Notes under the pieces: generated by a model
Databases searched by the model: none
Told to the model about the DNA's origin: nothing
Seen by the model: the letters and a program-made list of their open reading frames with translations, nothing else
Part shown: piece by piece, positions 24,143 through 32,398 of the stretch
Layout of the letters: each line of letters starts with the position of its first letter
Position numbering within the stretch: position 1 is the first letter of the stretch
Program-made: the position numbers and the translations under genes
Assembly (NCBI RefSeq): GCF_004345645.1
Contig: NZ_SLWS01000003.1
Span: 1-64,000, forward strand
Source of the DNA: Actinocrispum wychmicini
GTDB taxonomy: Bacteria > Actinomycetota > Actinomycetes > Mycobacteriales > Pseudonocardiaceae
Reading direction: 5' to 3'
Length of the DNA stretch: 64,000 bases

Positions 24143-24242
24143 TTAGCGTAGATCGGCTACCTATGAGTACGAGGGTTTGCGTATCGCACGGCCGGTCCTG
24201 AGCCGACGCGTGCGCAGGGCGTTCCCCGGCACGCTTGCGGCC

Positions 24243-24635
24243 ATGCTGACAACGACGGAGCCTCGGACGTCCTCCCGCCGATGGGTGTGGTTGACGTTCC
24301 GTGCGCTCGTCTCTGTGCTGACCATCGACGCGTATCTGCAGGCGGTGCTTGCCGGGCGGTTCCTGTCCGGTGCCTACGGCAGTCTCCTCATGCACCGGAG
24401 TAACGGCGTCAGTGGTGTGGCGATCCTGTCGTTCGCGCTCGTTGTCGTCTCGATCGTCGCGTGGCGGACGAAGCAGGCCACCGGGACGCTGGTCGTGTTG
24501 ACGGTCCTGCTGAGCGGGGTCATCGCGCTGCAGATCATGCTGGGGTTCGAACGGATTCTCGGCCTGCACATCCCGTTGGGTGTCGCGATCATCGCGCTGT
24601 CGACCGTGCTCACGATCTGGGCGTGGCGCCGATGA
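24243..24635 (+). CDS. Four-helix membrane protein
   Basis: A 130-residue protein with about four membrane segments (around residues 20-38, 58-75, 84-100 and 108-128) and short polar ends. No catalytic motif is seen and I do not recognise a family. Its stop overlaps the multicopper oxidase start by 4 nt (ATGA), implying coupled translation and a joint role, possibly in quinol/copper oxidase function at the membrane. ATG 24243 is preferred over a start 66 nt upstream that adds an arginine-rich stretch. Confidence 0.65.
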   Translation: MLTTTEPRTSSRRWVWLTFRALVSVLTIDAYLQAVLAGRFLSGAYGSLLMHRSNGVSGVAILSFALVVVSIVAWRTKQATGTLVVLTVLLSGVIALQIMLGFERILGLHIPLGVAIIALSTVLTIWAWRR

Positions 24636-26161
24636 GCCGCCTCACCCGCAGGCAGATGCTCGGCGTCACCGGCGGTGTCGTGGCCGCCACCGCGGTGGGT
24701 TTCAGCGTTCCCGCCCTGAGCAGCACGGAGGAGACAGGCACACTGCTGCCGAGCCTGCTCAAGCCGCCCGAACCGTTCCGGGTGCCGCTGCCGGTGCCGG
24801 CGGTGCTCGCTCCCGGCCGGCATCCCGACCACCCGGGCGCGGACTACTACGAGATCACCGACCAGGTCGCCCACCAGGAGATCATCCCCGGCACCCGCAC
24901 CGAGGTGTGGGGCCCCGGCGGCACGTTCCCGGGGCCGACCCTGGTGTCGTACTCGGGCCGGCCCACGGTGGTCCGTCGGATCAACACGCTGCCGGTCCCG
25001 ACCGTGAACCACCTGCACGGCGGGCACGTCCCGGCGGCCAGCGACGGCTTCCCGACGGACCTGGTGTACCCGCCGGGCTACCACGACATGGGCGACATGC
25101 CGGGTATGCCGGGCGACCCGCTCGCGGTGACCACCACCGGGCACCGGGACTACGAATACCCGATGGACCAGCGGGCCGCCACGCTCTGGTACCACGACCA
25201 CCGGATGGGGTTCACCGGTCCGGCGGTGTGGAACGGTCTGGCCGGTTTCCACATCGTCCGTGACCGGGAGGAGGCCGCGCTGCCGCTGCCCGGCGGCGAC
25301 CGGGACGTCCCGCTGATGATCGCGGACCGGTCGTTCACCCAGGACGGTTCGTTGCGGTATCCGGCCGCCGACGGGATGATGCCCGGTGTCACCGAGACGT
25401 ACATGAACGGTGTGCTGGGTGACGTCATCCTGGTCAACGGGGCTCCGTGGCCGGTGATGGACGTGGCCGCAGTCCGGTACCGGCTGCGGATCCTGAACGC
25501 CTCCAACGCCCGCCGTTACCGGCTTTCGCTCGGGCTGCCAATAGTCCAAATAGGATCGGACGGCGGCCTGCTGGACCGGCCGGTCACGCACACCACGCTG
25601 GACGTCGCGCCGGCCGAACGGTTCGACGTGGTCGTCGACTTCTCGGGGCTGCGCGCCGGCCAGGAGGTCACGCTCACCAACCAGCTCGGCACCGAAGGCA
25701 CCGCCAACGTCATGCGGTTCCGGGTCACCGGGCCGGCGCCGGACACCAGCCGGATCCCGGAGCGGCTCGCCGACGTGCCGAGGATCGACCGGGCCGAGGC
25801 CACGGTCGTCCGCGACTTCACGTTCCAGAAGAAGACCAAGGTGTGGGGCATCAACGGCGAGGAGTTCGACCCGACCAGGGCGATCGCCCGGCCCCGGCTC
25901 GGCGACTGGGAGATCTGGCGGTTCGTCACCGACCTGCACCATCCCGTGCACATGCACCTGGCGCAGTTCCAGGTGCTGTCGCGCAACGGCAAGGCGCCCG
26001 GCCCGACCGACGCGGGCTGGAAGGACACCGTCGACCTGCGGCCGGCGGAACTCGCCGAGGTGATCGTGCGGTTCACCGGCTACCGGGGCCGATATGTGCT
26101 GCACTGCCACAACCTGGAACATGAGGACATGGCCATGATGGCGATGGTGGAAGTGGTGTGA
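24632..26161 (+). CDS. Tat-exported multicopper oxidase (CotA/PhsA type)
   Basis: A 509-residue multicopper oxidase. The N-terminus (LTRRQMLGVTGGVVAATAVGF) is a twin-arginine signal. All copper sites are visible: HLHGGH near 127, WYHDHRMG near 191, HHPVHMHLAQFQ near 435 and HCHNLEHEDMAMM near 490, the last with the axial Met of the type 1 site. The order and spacing fit the bacterial CotA/phenoxazinone-synthase/bilirubin-oxidase group, which oxidise phenols, bilirubin or Cu(I) with O2. Coupled to the small membrane protein gene upstream and followed 12 bp on by a sensor kinase gene. Confidence 0.92.
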   Translation: MSRLTRRQMLGVTGGVVAATAVGFSVPALSSTEETGTLLPSLLKPPEPFRVPLPVPAVLAPGRHPDHPGADYYEITDQVAHQEIIPGTRTEVWGPGGTFPGPTLVSYSGRPTVVRRINTLPVPTVNHLHGGHVPAASDGFPTDLVYPPGYHDMGDMPGMPGDPLAVTTTGHRDYEYPMDQRAATLWYHDHRMGFTGPAVWNGLAGFHIVRDREEAALPLPGGDRDVPLMIADRSFTQDGSLRYPAADGMMPGVTETYMNGVLGDVILVNGAPWPVMDVAAVRYRLRILNASNARRYRLSLGLPIVQIGSDGGLLDRPVTHTTLDVAPAERFDVVVDFSGLRAGQEVTLTNQLGTEGTANVMRFRVTGPAPDTSRIPERLADVPRIDRAEATVVRDFTFQKKTKVWGINGEEFDPTRAIARPRLGDWEIWRFVTDLHHPVHMHLAQFQVLSRNGKAPGPTDAGWKDTVDLRPAELAEVIVRFTGYRGRYVLHCHNLEHEDMAMMAMVEVV

Positions 26162-26173
26162 GGAGGACAAGCC

Positions 26174-27298
26174 ATGCGGCGGCACCTGCCGGACATCTCG
26201 GTGGTCCTGGTGGTCGCGGCGGTCGGTCTGATCGGCGTGGTCGTCGAGTGCAGGGACTCGAGCCGGTCGCTGCCGCCCCTGGCCGGTGCGGTCGCGCTCG
26301 CCGCCGTCGGCGGCGCGCTGCTGCCGCTGCGTAAGCGTTGGCCCCTGTGGGTCGCCCTGGGTGTGCTGGCTGTGTGCCTGACGTATCACCTGCTGGGCTA
26401 CCCGGGGCTCGCGGTCGCCGCGCCGATGTACCTGGTGTGCTACACGCTCGTCGGCAACTCCCGTAGCCACCGGGCACTGGGGGTCGGCGTGGCGGTCGCG
26501 TTCGCCGTGCCGCTCATCTCGCTGCTACCGCCGCACCCACCGGACGGCGTCAACTTCGCCGCGATCAGCGGTGTGACGATCTCCCTGGCCGCGATGCTCA
26601 CCGCGGCCGACGCGAAACGGGCCTGGAGCCTCGCGTCGGAGGAGAAACTACGCCGGATCACCCAGGAGTCGGACCGGCGCGTAGTGGCCGAACGGCTCAC
26701 CATCGCCCGCGAGCTGCACGACGTCCTGGCCCACACGATCACCCTGATCAGCGTGCAGGCCGCGGCCGGCTTGGACGCGATGGACACCCGACCGGCTCAG
26801 ACCCGTTCGGCGTTGACCAACATCCGGGTCGCGGCGAAGGACGCCATGGCGGAGCTGCGCAGCACCCTGCGGGTGCTGCGGGACAGCGCGACCACCGACC
26901 AGCCCGCGCCGCAGCCCCGGCTCGACCAGGTGGCCCAACTCGTCGACCAGGCCACCGGCGCCGGCATCCAGGTCTCGCTGGTCGACGAGGGCGACCCGGT
27001 GGACATCCCGATCGGGGTGGAACTGGCGGCGTACCGGATCGTCCAGGAGGCGTTGACCAACGTGATCAGGCACGCCAACGCCACCCAAGCCACGGTACGA
27101 CTGCGGTACTACCCGGACTCCCTGCTGGTGGAGGTCACCGACAACGGCCAGGGACCGCCGGACGGCGGCGCCGACGGCCACGGCATGATCGGGATGCGGG
27201 AACGCGCCCGCGCGACCGGCGGCACGTTCGAAGCCGGCCCTGCCCCCGATCATGGCTTCGTCGTGCGGGCCAACCTGACTTTGGGGGAGCCACGATGA
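26174..27298 (+). CDS. NarL-family sensor histidine kinase
   Basis: A 374-residue kinase: about five N-terminal membrane helices (residues 8-145), a HisKA_3 dimerisation helix with the phospho-acceptor His182 in RELHDVLAHT, and an HATPase domain with VTDNGQGPP and GHGMIGMRERARATGG. The lack of an extracellular loop suggests sensing in or at the membrane. It overlaps its response-regulator gene by 4 nt and follows the multicopper oxidase gene, so it may sense redox or copper state. Confidence 0.9.
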   Translation: MRRHLPDISVVLVVAAVGLIGVVVECRDSSRSLPPLAGAVALAAVGGALLPLRKRWPLWVALGVLAVCLTYHLLGYPGLAVAAPMYLVCYTLVGNSRSHRALGVGVAVAFAVPLISLLPPHPPDGVNFAAISGVTISLAAMLTAADAKRAWSLASEEKLRRITQESDRRVVAERLTIARELHDVLAHTITLISVQAAAGLDAMDTRPAQTRSALTNIRVAAKDAMAELRSTLRVLRDSATTDQPAPQPRLDQVAQLVDQATGAGIQVSLVDEGDPVDIPIGVELAAYRIVQEALTNVIRHANATQATVRLRYYPDSLLVEVTDNGQGPPDGGADGHGMIGMRERARATGGTFEAGPAPDHGFVVRANLTLGEPR

Positions 27299-27963
27299 CC
27301 ATCCGGGTCGCGCTCGCGGACGACCAGGCTCTCGTGCGCGCGGGGTTCCGGTCACTGCTGGAGAACAGCGCGGGCATCGAAGTGGTCGGCGAGGCCGCCG
27401 ACGGCCAGGCCGCGGTCGAACTCGCCGAGCAGGCCCGACCGGACGTGGTGCTGATGGACATCCGCATGCCGGTCCTGGACGGGATCGAAGCCACCAAACG
27501 GATCTGCGGGCGCCCCCACCTCACGGGCGTCCGGGTGGTCGTCCTGACCACGTTCGAAGTGGACGAGTACGTGTTCGCCGCCCTGCGCGCGGGCGCCAGC
27601 GGCTTCCTGCTCAAAGACGTCGAACCGGACGATCTGCGCCGCGCCGTGGCGATCGTCGCCGCCGGCGAAGCCCTCCTCTCACCCAGCGTCACCCGCCGCC
27701 TGATCGCGGAATTCACCTCCACCCCCCACCGAACCCCCGAACACACAGCCCTGCTGGGCGACCTGACCGACCGCGAACGCGAAGTGACCGCCCTCGCCGC
27801 CCAAGGCCTGACCAACACCGACATCGCCGAAAAACTCGTGATCAGCACAGCCACCGCCCGCACCCACGTCTCCCGCGCGATGGTGAAGGTCAACGCCCGC
27901 GACCGTGCCCAACTGGTCGTCTTCGCCTACCAGTCAGGCCTCGTCAAGCCGCCACAGCCGTGA
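27295..27963 (+). CDS. NarL/LuxR-type response regulator
   Basis: A 222-residue regulator: receiver domain with phospho-acceptor Asp55 in VLMDIRMP and KDVEP switch lysine, then a LuxR-type helix-turn-helix (LTDREREVTALAAQGLTNTDIAEKLVISTATARTHVSR). Cognate to the kinase just upstream through the ATGA overlap. Likely controls the CtaG-oxidase genes or its own operon. Its stop is adjacent to the stop of the convergent DinB-type gene. Confidence 0.92.
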   Translation: MTIRVALADDQALVRAGFRSLLENSAGIEVVGEAADGQAAVELAEQARPDVVLMDIRMPVLDGIEATKRICGRPHLTGVRVVVLTTFEVDEYVFAALRAGASGFLLKDVEPDDLRRAVAIVAAGEALLSPSVTRRLIAEFTSTPHRTPEHTALLGDLTDREREVTALAAQGLTNTDIAEKLVISTATARTHVSRAMVKVNARDRAQLVVFAYQSGLVKPPQP

Positions 27964-28533
27964 CTACCAGGCCTTACGGCCGACGAACGCGAGCCAGCGG
28001 GTCTGCTCGTCGGCGTCGTCGGGCGGGGTCAGCTCGGGGCCGATGCCGGTCGGTGAGCGGTGGATGACGTTGGCGCTGACCCACTCGTGCGAATCGGGCA
28101 GTAGGTCGGGGGCGAGGCGGACGTCCAGGCCGCAGGCGTTGCCGATGTCCCATGAGTGGGCGAGGAAGTCGGCCACCAGGGCGGGCAGGAAGCCGGTGAG
28201 TGGGATCGTGCCGAGTATGCCGGTCTCCCGGGTCCTGGTGATGGATTCGGGGGTGAGCGTCGCGTCGGCGGCCGCCCTGGCTGCGCGCCACCGGATTACC
28301 GGGTCGGGACCGGCCACGGGGGCGGGGTGCGGCACGCCCGGGGCGCCTTCGGTGGACGTGAAGGGTTCGCCGGTGGCCCAGTGCCGGACCAGGTCCTGGC
28401 CCCACACGACGTGGCCGACCACGTCCCGCACGGTCCACAGTTCGCATTCGGACTGTTTGTCCCAGGCACCCGCCGGGATCTGGTCGAGCACCGCGTCGAA
28501 CCCGTCCTGGGCGCGGCGATAAGCGTCGAGCAT
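27964..28533 (-). CDS. DinB-like metal-binding protein (TIGR03086 type)
   Basis: A 189-residue four-helix protein of the DinB/maleylpyruvate-isomerase-like superfamily. Histidines in VRDVVGHVVWGQD and DFLAHSWDIGNACG are the expected metal ligands. In actinomycetes this group includes mycothiol-dependent enzymes, but many members have no known substrate. ATG 28533 follows AAGGAGAGACAG. It shares no operon with neighbours. Confidence 0.8.
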   Translation of the reverse strand: MLDAYRRAQDGFDAVLDQIPAGAWDKQSECELWTVRDVVGHVVWGQDLVRHWATGEPFTSTEGAPGVPHPAPVAGPDPVIRWRAARAAADATLTPESITRTRETGILGTIPLTGFLPALVADFLAHSWDIGNACGLDVRLAPDLLPDSHEWVSANVIHRSPTGIGPELTPPDDADEQTRWLAFVGRKAW

Positions 28534-28601
28534 CTGTCTCTCCTTGGTCGTACGGACATCCCAAGGACGACTGAGAAGGACGGGACTCGACAGTGGACAT
28601 G

Positions 28602-28635
28602 AAAAAGCTCCGGGCCGCTGGCGGCGGCCCGGAGC
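28602..28635 (-). terminator. Intrinsic terminator of the chitinase gene
   Basis: Read on the minus strand, GCTCCGGGCCGC pairs perfectly with GCGGCCCGGAGC across a 5-nt loop and is followed at once by TTTTT (28606-28602). This is a textbook rho-independent terminator 7 bp after the chitinase stop. Confidence 0.9.
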
Positions 28636-28642
28636 ACCCCGG

Positions 28643-29839
28643 TCAGCATGGGCCGTTGTCGGCCCACACGCCTGCTTTGCCTGGTTCCTCGTTCTGGGTC
28701 CACCACTTGGCGGTCCAGGTGTGCTTGTTGTGCGTCACCTGGGCGCCGCCGGTGTAGACGTTCCCGGCCACCCATTCGGGCGGGCTGCACGGGCCAGGCG
28801 GCTTGGTGGTGGGCGGCGGCAGGCTGGTCGGGCTCGCGTTCGCCCAGCGGGTGCTGAACTTGGTGAAGTCCCACGCGTTCTGGGTGGTGTTGCTGCACAC
28901 GCCGTTGTCGGTGGTGCCAACGCAGGGCCGGTCGCGGTTGACCGACCAGAACGTGAACCGGCCGAGGTGGTGGCTGGTGGCGTAGTCGTAGACGGCCTGG
29001 AAGTCGCCGGGCTGGAACATCTCGCCGGCGTCCGACTTGCCGTTCATGCCGGAGAAGCCCTCGTGCCGGTAGGCGGTGTCGCTGTCCCAGTTGAGGTGCG
29101 TCATCAGCAGGCCGTGGAAGCCCTCCAGGGCGGACACCTGCGCGGAGCCGCCGCCGAACCCGCCGTCGAACGGCATGATCGAGAAGTTGTTCGGGTTGAA
29201 GCCCAGGCCGCGGGCCTGGTCCAGCAGTTGGGTGCCGAACCAGCCGGTGCCCGCGCCGGTGCCGGGCAGGGTCACCGAGACGAACAGGCCGGGGTTGTTG
29301 GTCTGCAAGGTCTTCGCCGCGCCGAGCTCGTTGGCGATGGCCGCGGAGTTCTCGTACTCGGGTTCCTCCAGGTCGAAGTCGATCGCCCGCAGGCCGTACT
29401 TGGTGACCACCTGCTGGTAGGCGGCCGCGGTCGCGGCGGCGGTGCCGCAGGTCTGGCCCAGCTTGGTGCCGCCGTAGCCGCCGACGGACACCGAAACGTC
29501 CCCGCCGGCCGCGCGGATCCGGCCGATCACGCCGGCGACCGCGGTGTCGGACGAGACCGGGTTGGTGCCGTCCCAGGTCGGGCTGCACCCGCCGCCGTTC
29601 GGCGCCAGGATGAACGCCAGCTGGAACGCCTTCTGCCCGGTCGCGGACATCACCACGGTCGGGTCGGGCGGGTTGTTGCTCACGGGCATCAGGTACGGGG
29701 CCGAGGCGTACCAGTTGTCGGTCAGGGTGGTCGCGGCCAGGGCAGGGGGCTCGCTCGCGGTCGCCATGACCGTGGCCGCCGAGGCGGCGATCACGGCCAT
29801 GGCCAAACCAGCGGCGGCGGGCAGGGTGCGTCGTCGCAT
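28643..29839 (-). CDS. Secreted GH18 chitinase with C-terminal chitin-binding module
   Basis: A 398-residue exported enzyme. Signal peptide about residues 1-37; GH18 domain about 45-330 with SVGGYGG on strand 3 and AIDFDLEEPEYE on strand 4, holding the catalytic Glu, though the first Asp of DxxDxDxE is Arg here, as in some class III-like chitinases. A PPPTTKPPGP linker leads to a CBM5/12 module (EWVAGNVYTGGAQVTHNKHTWTAKWWTQ). It should hydrolyse chitin outside the cell. ATG 29839 follows GGAGG. Two dasR-like boxes lie upstream and a strong terminator downstream. Confidence 0.92.
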   Translation of the reverse strand: MRRRTLPAAAGLAMAVIAASAATVMATASEPPALAATTLTDNWYASAPYLMPVSNNPPDPTVVMSATGQKAFQLAFILAPNGGGCSPTWDGTNPVSSDTAVAGVIGRIRAAGGDVSVSVGGYGGTKLGQTCGTAAATAAAYQQVVTKYGLRAIDFDLEEPEYENSAAIANELGAAKTLQTNNPGLFVSVTLPGTGAGTGWFGTQLLDQARGLGFNPNNFSIMPFDGGFGGGSAQVSALEGFHGLLMTHLNWDSDTAYRHEGFSGMNGKSDAGEMFQPGDFQAVYDYATSHHLGRFTFWSVNRDRPCVGTTDNGVCSNTTQNAWDFTKFSTRWANASPTSLPPPTTKPPGPCSPPEWVAGNVYTGGAQVTHNKHTWTAKWWTQNEEPGKAGVWADNGPC

Positions 29840-29873
29840 TTCCGCCTCCGTTGTGAGTTCCTGCCTCAAGGGT

Positions 29874-29914
29874 TGGACTAGACCAATTCAAAGTCAAGAG
29901 GTTGGTCTGAACCA
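29874..29914 (-). promoter_or_regulatory. Two DasR-type boxes upstream of the chitinase
   Basis: TGGACTAGACCA (29874-29885) differs in one base, and TGGTCTGAACCA (29903-29914) in two, from TGGTCTAGACCA, the core recognised by the GntR-type N-acetylglucosamine regulator DasR and long noted as a direct repeat before streptomycete chitinase genes. Starts are 29 bp apart. They lie 35-75 bp upstream of the chitinase start, where a repressor would block the promoter. Confidence 0.65.
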
Positions 29915-29922
29915 CTTGGAAC

Positions 29923-30414
29923 TCAGATGCGGGCGTACGCCCCGGGCGTGTCCTCGCCGTACCGGGTGATCTCGGCCTCGATGTCCAGTTCGCCGTTGTA
30001 TGCCCGCATCTCGTCGTCGACCAGGTCCTGCGGGACGAGCCAGCAGATCTCGAACTCCAACCCGTCCGGGTCCTTGGCGTACAGCGCCTTGGTCGTGCCA
30101 TGGTCGCGGGAACCCACGAGCGCGTCGGCCTCGGTCAGCCGTTTCGCACATTCCCGCAGGTCGGCGAGGGTCGTGACCTCCCACGCCAGGTGGTAGAGGC
30201 CGACCGCCCCGGTGCCGGCGAGGCTGTCCGCGGCCTCGTCACCGACCGTGAACAGGCCCAGATCGTGGTCGTTGCGGGAGGTGGCGGCCTGCAGGAACGC
30301 CGCCTTCGGCATGCTGTGCACGACCCGGAAACCCAGGACGTTCACGTAGAAATCGGTGCTGTGCTGGGCGTCCCGGACCCACAGGACGGCATGGTTCAGA
30401 CCCCGGATGGCCAT
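29923..30414 (-). CDS. VOC-superfamily protein (extradiol dioxygenase/glyoxalase type)
   Basis: A 163-residue protein with the paired beta-alpha-beta-beta-beta fold: GLNHAVLWVRDAQHSTDFYVNVLGFRVV at the start and KDPDGLEFEICW near the end. The metal triad is complete: His8, the His of LYHLAWEV and the Glu of LEFEI. It could be a dioxygenase, a lyase or an isomerase; substrate unknown. ATG 30414 was chosen over a frame start four codons upstream. The gene ends just before the chitinase promoter. Confidence 0.8.
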   Translation of the reverse strand: MAIRGLNHAVLWVRDAQHSTDFYVNVLGFRVVHSMPKAAFLQAATSRNDHDLGLFTVGDEAADSLAGTGAVGLYHLAWEVTTLADLRECAKRLTEADALVGSRDHGTTKALYAKDPDGLEFEICWLVPQDLVDDEMRAYNGELDIEAEITRYGEDTPGAYARI

Positions 30415-30771
30415 GGCTGCCTCCAATCGGTGGTCAGCCCAATGAATCCCCCGAGGCGGGACGTGTCAATCCCGAATCCACCTGAGTACCGGGTATGGAC
30501 CACAGCGCAGCCCATCTGCTCCAAATTCGGACGTAACCTGAGTGGACGCGTGCGACTCAACTGGCACCTCCGCAGAACTTTCCCAGGGCGAACCACAGTT
30601 CGGCGGCGTGCCTGGCGTCGTCCAGTTTCCGGGCACCAATTTCCTGAATCTTGTCTCGGGCAGGTCGGCCACGATGTTCCCGCTGTGTGTAGAGCACCCA
30701 GGGTCTACGTTCTGTCGGGGTTGCCTCCCCAAGTACCCTTGTCATCACAGGTCGCGAGGTGAACGGAGAAG
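30415..30771. other. 357-bp gap, lower GC, no supported gene
   Basis: Base composition is visibly richer in A and T than the flanks. The first part should hold the promoter of the VOC gene, the last part that of the HEAT-like gene. One open frame (30542-30838) encodes a cysteine-rich peptide but overlaps the better-supported next gene. Confidence 0.6.
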
Positions 30772-31293
30772 GTGTCCCCGTTGCGGAAAGAGATCAAGCA
30801 CCCTCGATTGGCAGTGCTCAAAGGTCAGCGTGACATAGAATCCGCCGCACGCGCACTCGACGAGGGAGATGTCAGTCCGTTGGCGACAGGTGCGTCTGCA
30901 CATTGGTCTGACATTGGCCTTGCGGCGCGAGTCGGCCCCAAGGCGACAGCGCATCTTCGTCGATGGATGATTGACGGTAAGACGTCAACAATCCGCACGA
31001 ACGCGTTGAGCATTGTTGCCAAATTGTCCGGCAGGGCTAACGCCGAGCTTGTGGTTGAAGCCCTTCGGAAGGACGAAAAAGTGCGGACACTGTGTCTGGC
31101 CTCGATCATCAGCCGGACCTGTCAGCTTGACTGGGATACGTCTATTCGAATTGCCAAGGACCCATCGACTGCCCCTAACCCCCAACTTCTGGCTGGCAAG
31201 TTGGCACACGAGGCGACCAGTCCCAAAGATACTGAGAGTCGTTGGTGCAGCGCTTATCTTCTGCAGGAACTAGCGCCTGTTCTTGCCCGCTGA
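30772..31293 (+). CDS. Orphan helical (HEAT-like) protein in lower-GC DNA
   Basis: A 173-residue protein, predicted mostly helical, with repeats of the type IRTNALSIVAKLSGRANAELVVEALRKDEKVRTLCLASIISR that suggest HEAT/ARM-like packing. I do not recognise a family. GTG 30772 has GGAGAA a few bases upstream. Codon use includes many third-position A and T (for example GCA, ATT, TTG), unlike the strongly GC3 neighbours, so this gene and its flanks were probably acquired by transfer. No mobile element is visible beside it. Confidence 0.6.
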   Translation: MSPLRKEIKHPRLAVLKGQRDIESAARALDEGDVSPLATGASAHWSDIGLAARVGPKATAHLRRWMIDGKTSTIRTNALSIVAKLSGRANAELVVEALRKDEKVRTLCLASIISRTCQLDWDTSIRIAKDPSTAPNPQLLAGKLAHEATSPKDTESRWCSAYLLQELAPVLAR

Positions 31294-31392
31294 ACTGACC
31301 GCCGCTGTTCGCTCTCGCTACCCCGTATTGCGGCGGCACCCCCGCATTGAGTATGTTTGGGTTGTCCGCATAACGCCGCGCCGATAACCCAG

Positions 31393-31779
31393 TCAGGTAG
31401 GCGCATCGGCGACCAGTTCGATTTCGAATCCGTCGTCGTTCTCCAGGTACGCGGCGTAGTGCTGCTCACCGCCCGCGTGTGGGTGCCGGTCCGGGAACAT
31501 CAGCGTCCAGCCGTGGTCCTGGGCGTTCGCCGCCAGGTTGTCCACGGTGGCCTGGTCCGGCACCCGGAACGCCAGGTGGTTCAGCCCGGCCCGTAGCCGG
31601 TCGTGGCCGCCGGTGAGCGCGGGGGACTGCTCGAACACCAGATAGGTCGGGCCCAACCCCCAGCTGTGCCCGTCGCTCCACCGCTGGAACGGTTGGTAGC
31701 CGAGCTCTTCGAGCAGCCATCCCCACGTGGCGACGGCACGGTTCAGGTCCGGGACCCAGATCTCGACGTGGTGCAGCAC
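31393..31779 (-). CDS. VOC-superfamily protein, second copy
   Basis: A 128-residue protein beginning VLHHVEIWVPDLNRAVATWGWLLEELGY, with LNHLAFRVPD in the middle and DGFEIELVAD at the end, giving the His/His/Glu metal triad of glyoxalase-like proteins. It differs clearly from the VOC protein at 29923. GTG at 31779 was chosen because the fold starts there; it lies 5 bp past the clpP stop, so the two genes are probably co-transcribed. Substrate unknown. Confidence 0.75.
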   Translation of the reverse strand: MLHHVEIWVPDLNRAVATWGWLLEELGYQPFQRWSDGHSWGLGPTYLVFEQSPALTGGHDRLRAGLNHLAFRVPDQATVDNLAANAQDHGWTLMFPDRHPHAGGEQHYAAYLENDDGFEIELVADAPT

Positions 31780-31783
31780 TTGG

Positions 31784-32350
31784 TCAGAGTGCCACCACGC
31801 GGTTGGAGTTGACGACGTGGTCGACGAACCCGTAGTCGCGGGCCTCTTCCGCGGTGAACCACTTGTCCCGGTCACCGTCCGAGATGATCCGCTCCAGCGG
31901 CTGGCCGGTCTGCTCGGCGGTGATCTCGGCCATCCGGCGCTTCATCCGGCCGAGCGCCTCCGCGCGGATCGCGATGTCCGCGGACGTGCCGCCGACGCCG
32001 CCGTGCGGCTGGTGCATCAGGATGTTGGCGTTCGGCAGGGCGTAGCGCTTGCCGGGGGCGCCGGCGGTGAGCAGGAACTGGCCCATCGAGGCGGCGAACC
32101 CGAGCGCCCAGGTGGCCACGTCCGGCTCGATCAGCTGCATGGTGTCGTAGATCGCCAGGCCGGCGGTGACCGAGCCGCCCGGCGAGTTGATGTAGAACGT
32201 GATGTCCTTGGTCGGGTTCTCCGCGGCCAGGAGCAGCAGCTGGCCGGTGATCCGGTTGGCCACGTCGTCGTCCACTTCGGAGCCGAGGAAGACGATCCGT
32301 TCGGCCAGCAGCCGCTCGAACACCGAGTCGCTGAGCGTCGTCTGAGTCAT
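31784..32350 (-). CDS. clpP: ClpP-type serine protease subunit (solitary)
   Basis: A 188-residue ClpP with Ser88 in GFAASMGQFLL, His113 in LMHQPHGG and an Asp in the DGDRDKWFTAEEA stretch, plus the INSPGGSV oxyanion region, so it should be active. ClpP forms a barrel that degrades proteins fed by Clp ATPases. The main actinomycete pair clpP1-clpP2 normally lies together with clpX nearby; here a single gene stands with a VOC gene, so this is an accessory paralogue. ATG 32350. Confidence 0.9.
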   Translation of the reverse strand: MTQTTLSDSVFERLLAERIVFLGSEVDDDVANRITGQLLLLAAENPTKDITFYINSPGGSVTAGLAIYDTMQLIEPDVATWALGFAASMGQFLLTAGAPGKRYALPNANILMHQPHGGVGGTSADIAIRAEALGRMKRRMAEITAEQTGQPLERIISDGDRDKWFTAEEARDYGFVDHVVNSNRVVAL

Positions 32351-32398
32351 GATCCCGACGCTAGCCGGGCGCGGCCGCGATCGGGCCCGTGTTCGCTC

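Noticed and set aside
24374..26470. Leftward open frame of about 700 codons
   Set aside because: Antisense to the multicopper oxidase and kinase genes; His/Arg/Gly-rich shadow sequence without domains.
30542..30838. Cysteine-rich 98-codon frame resembling a zinc finger
   Set aside because: It overlaps the start of the HEAT-like gene, lacks a ribosome site, and its cysteines have no regular spacing beyond one CxxC pair.
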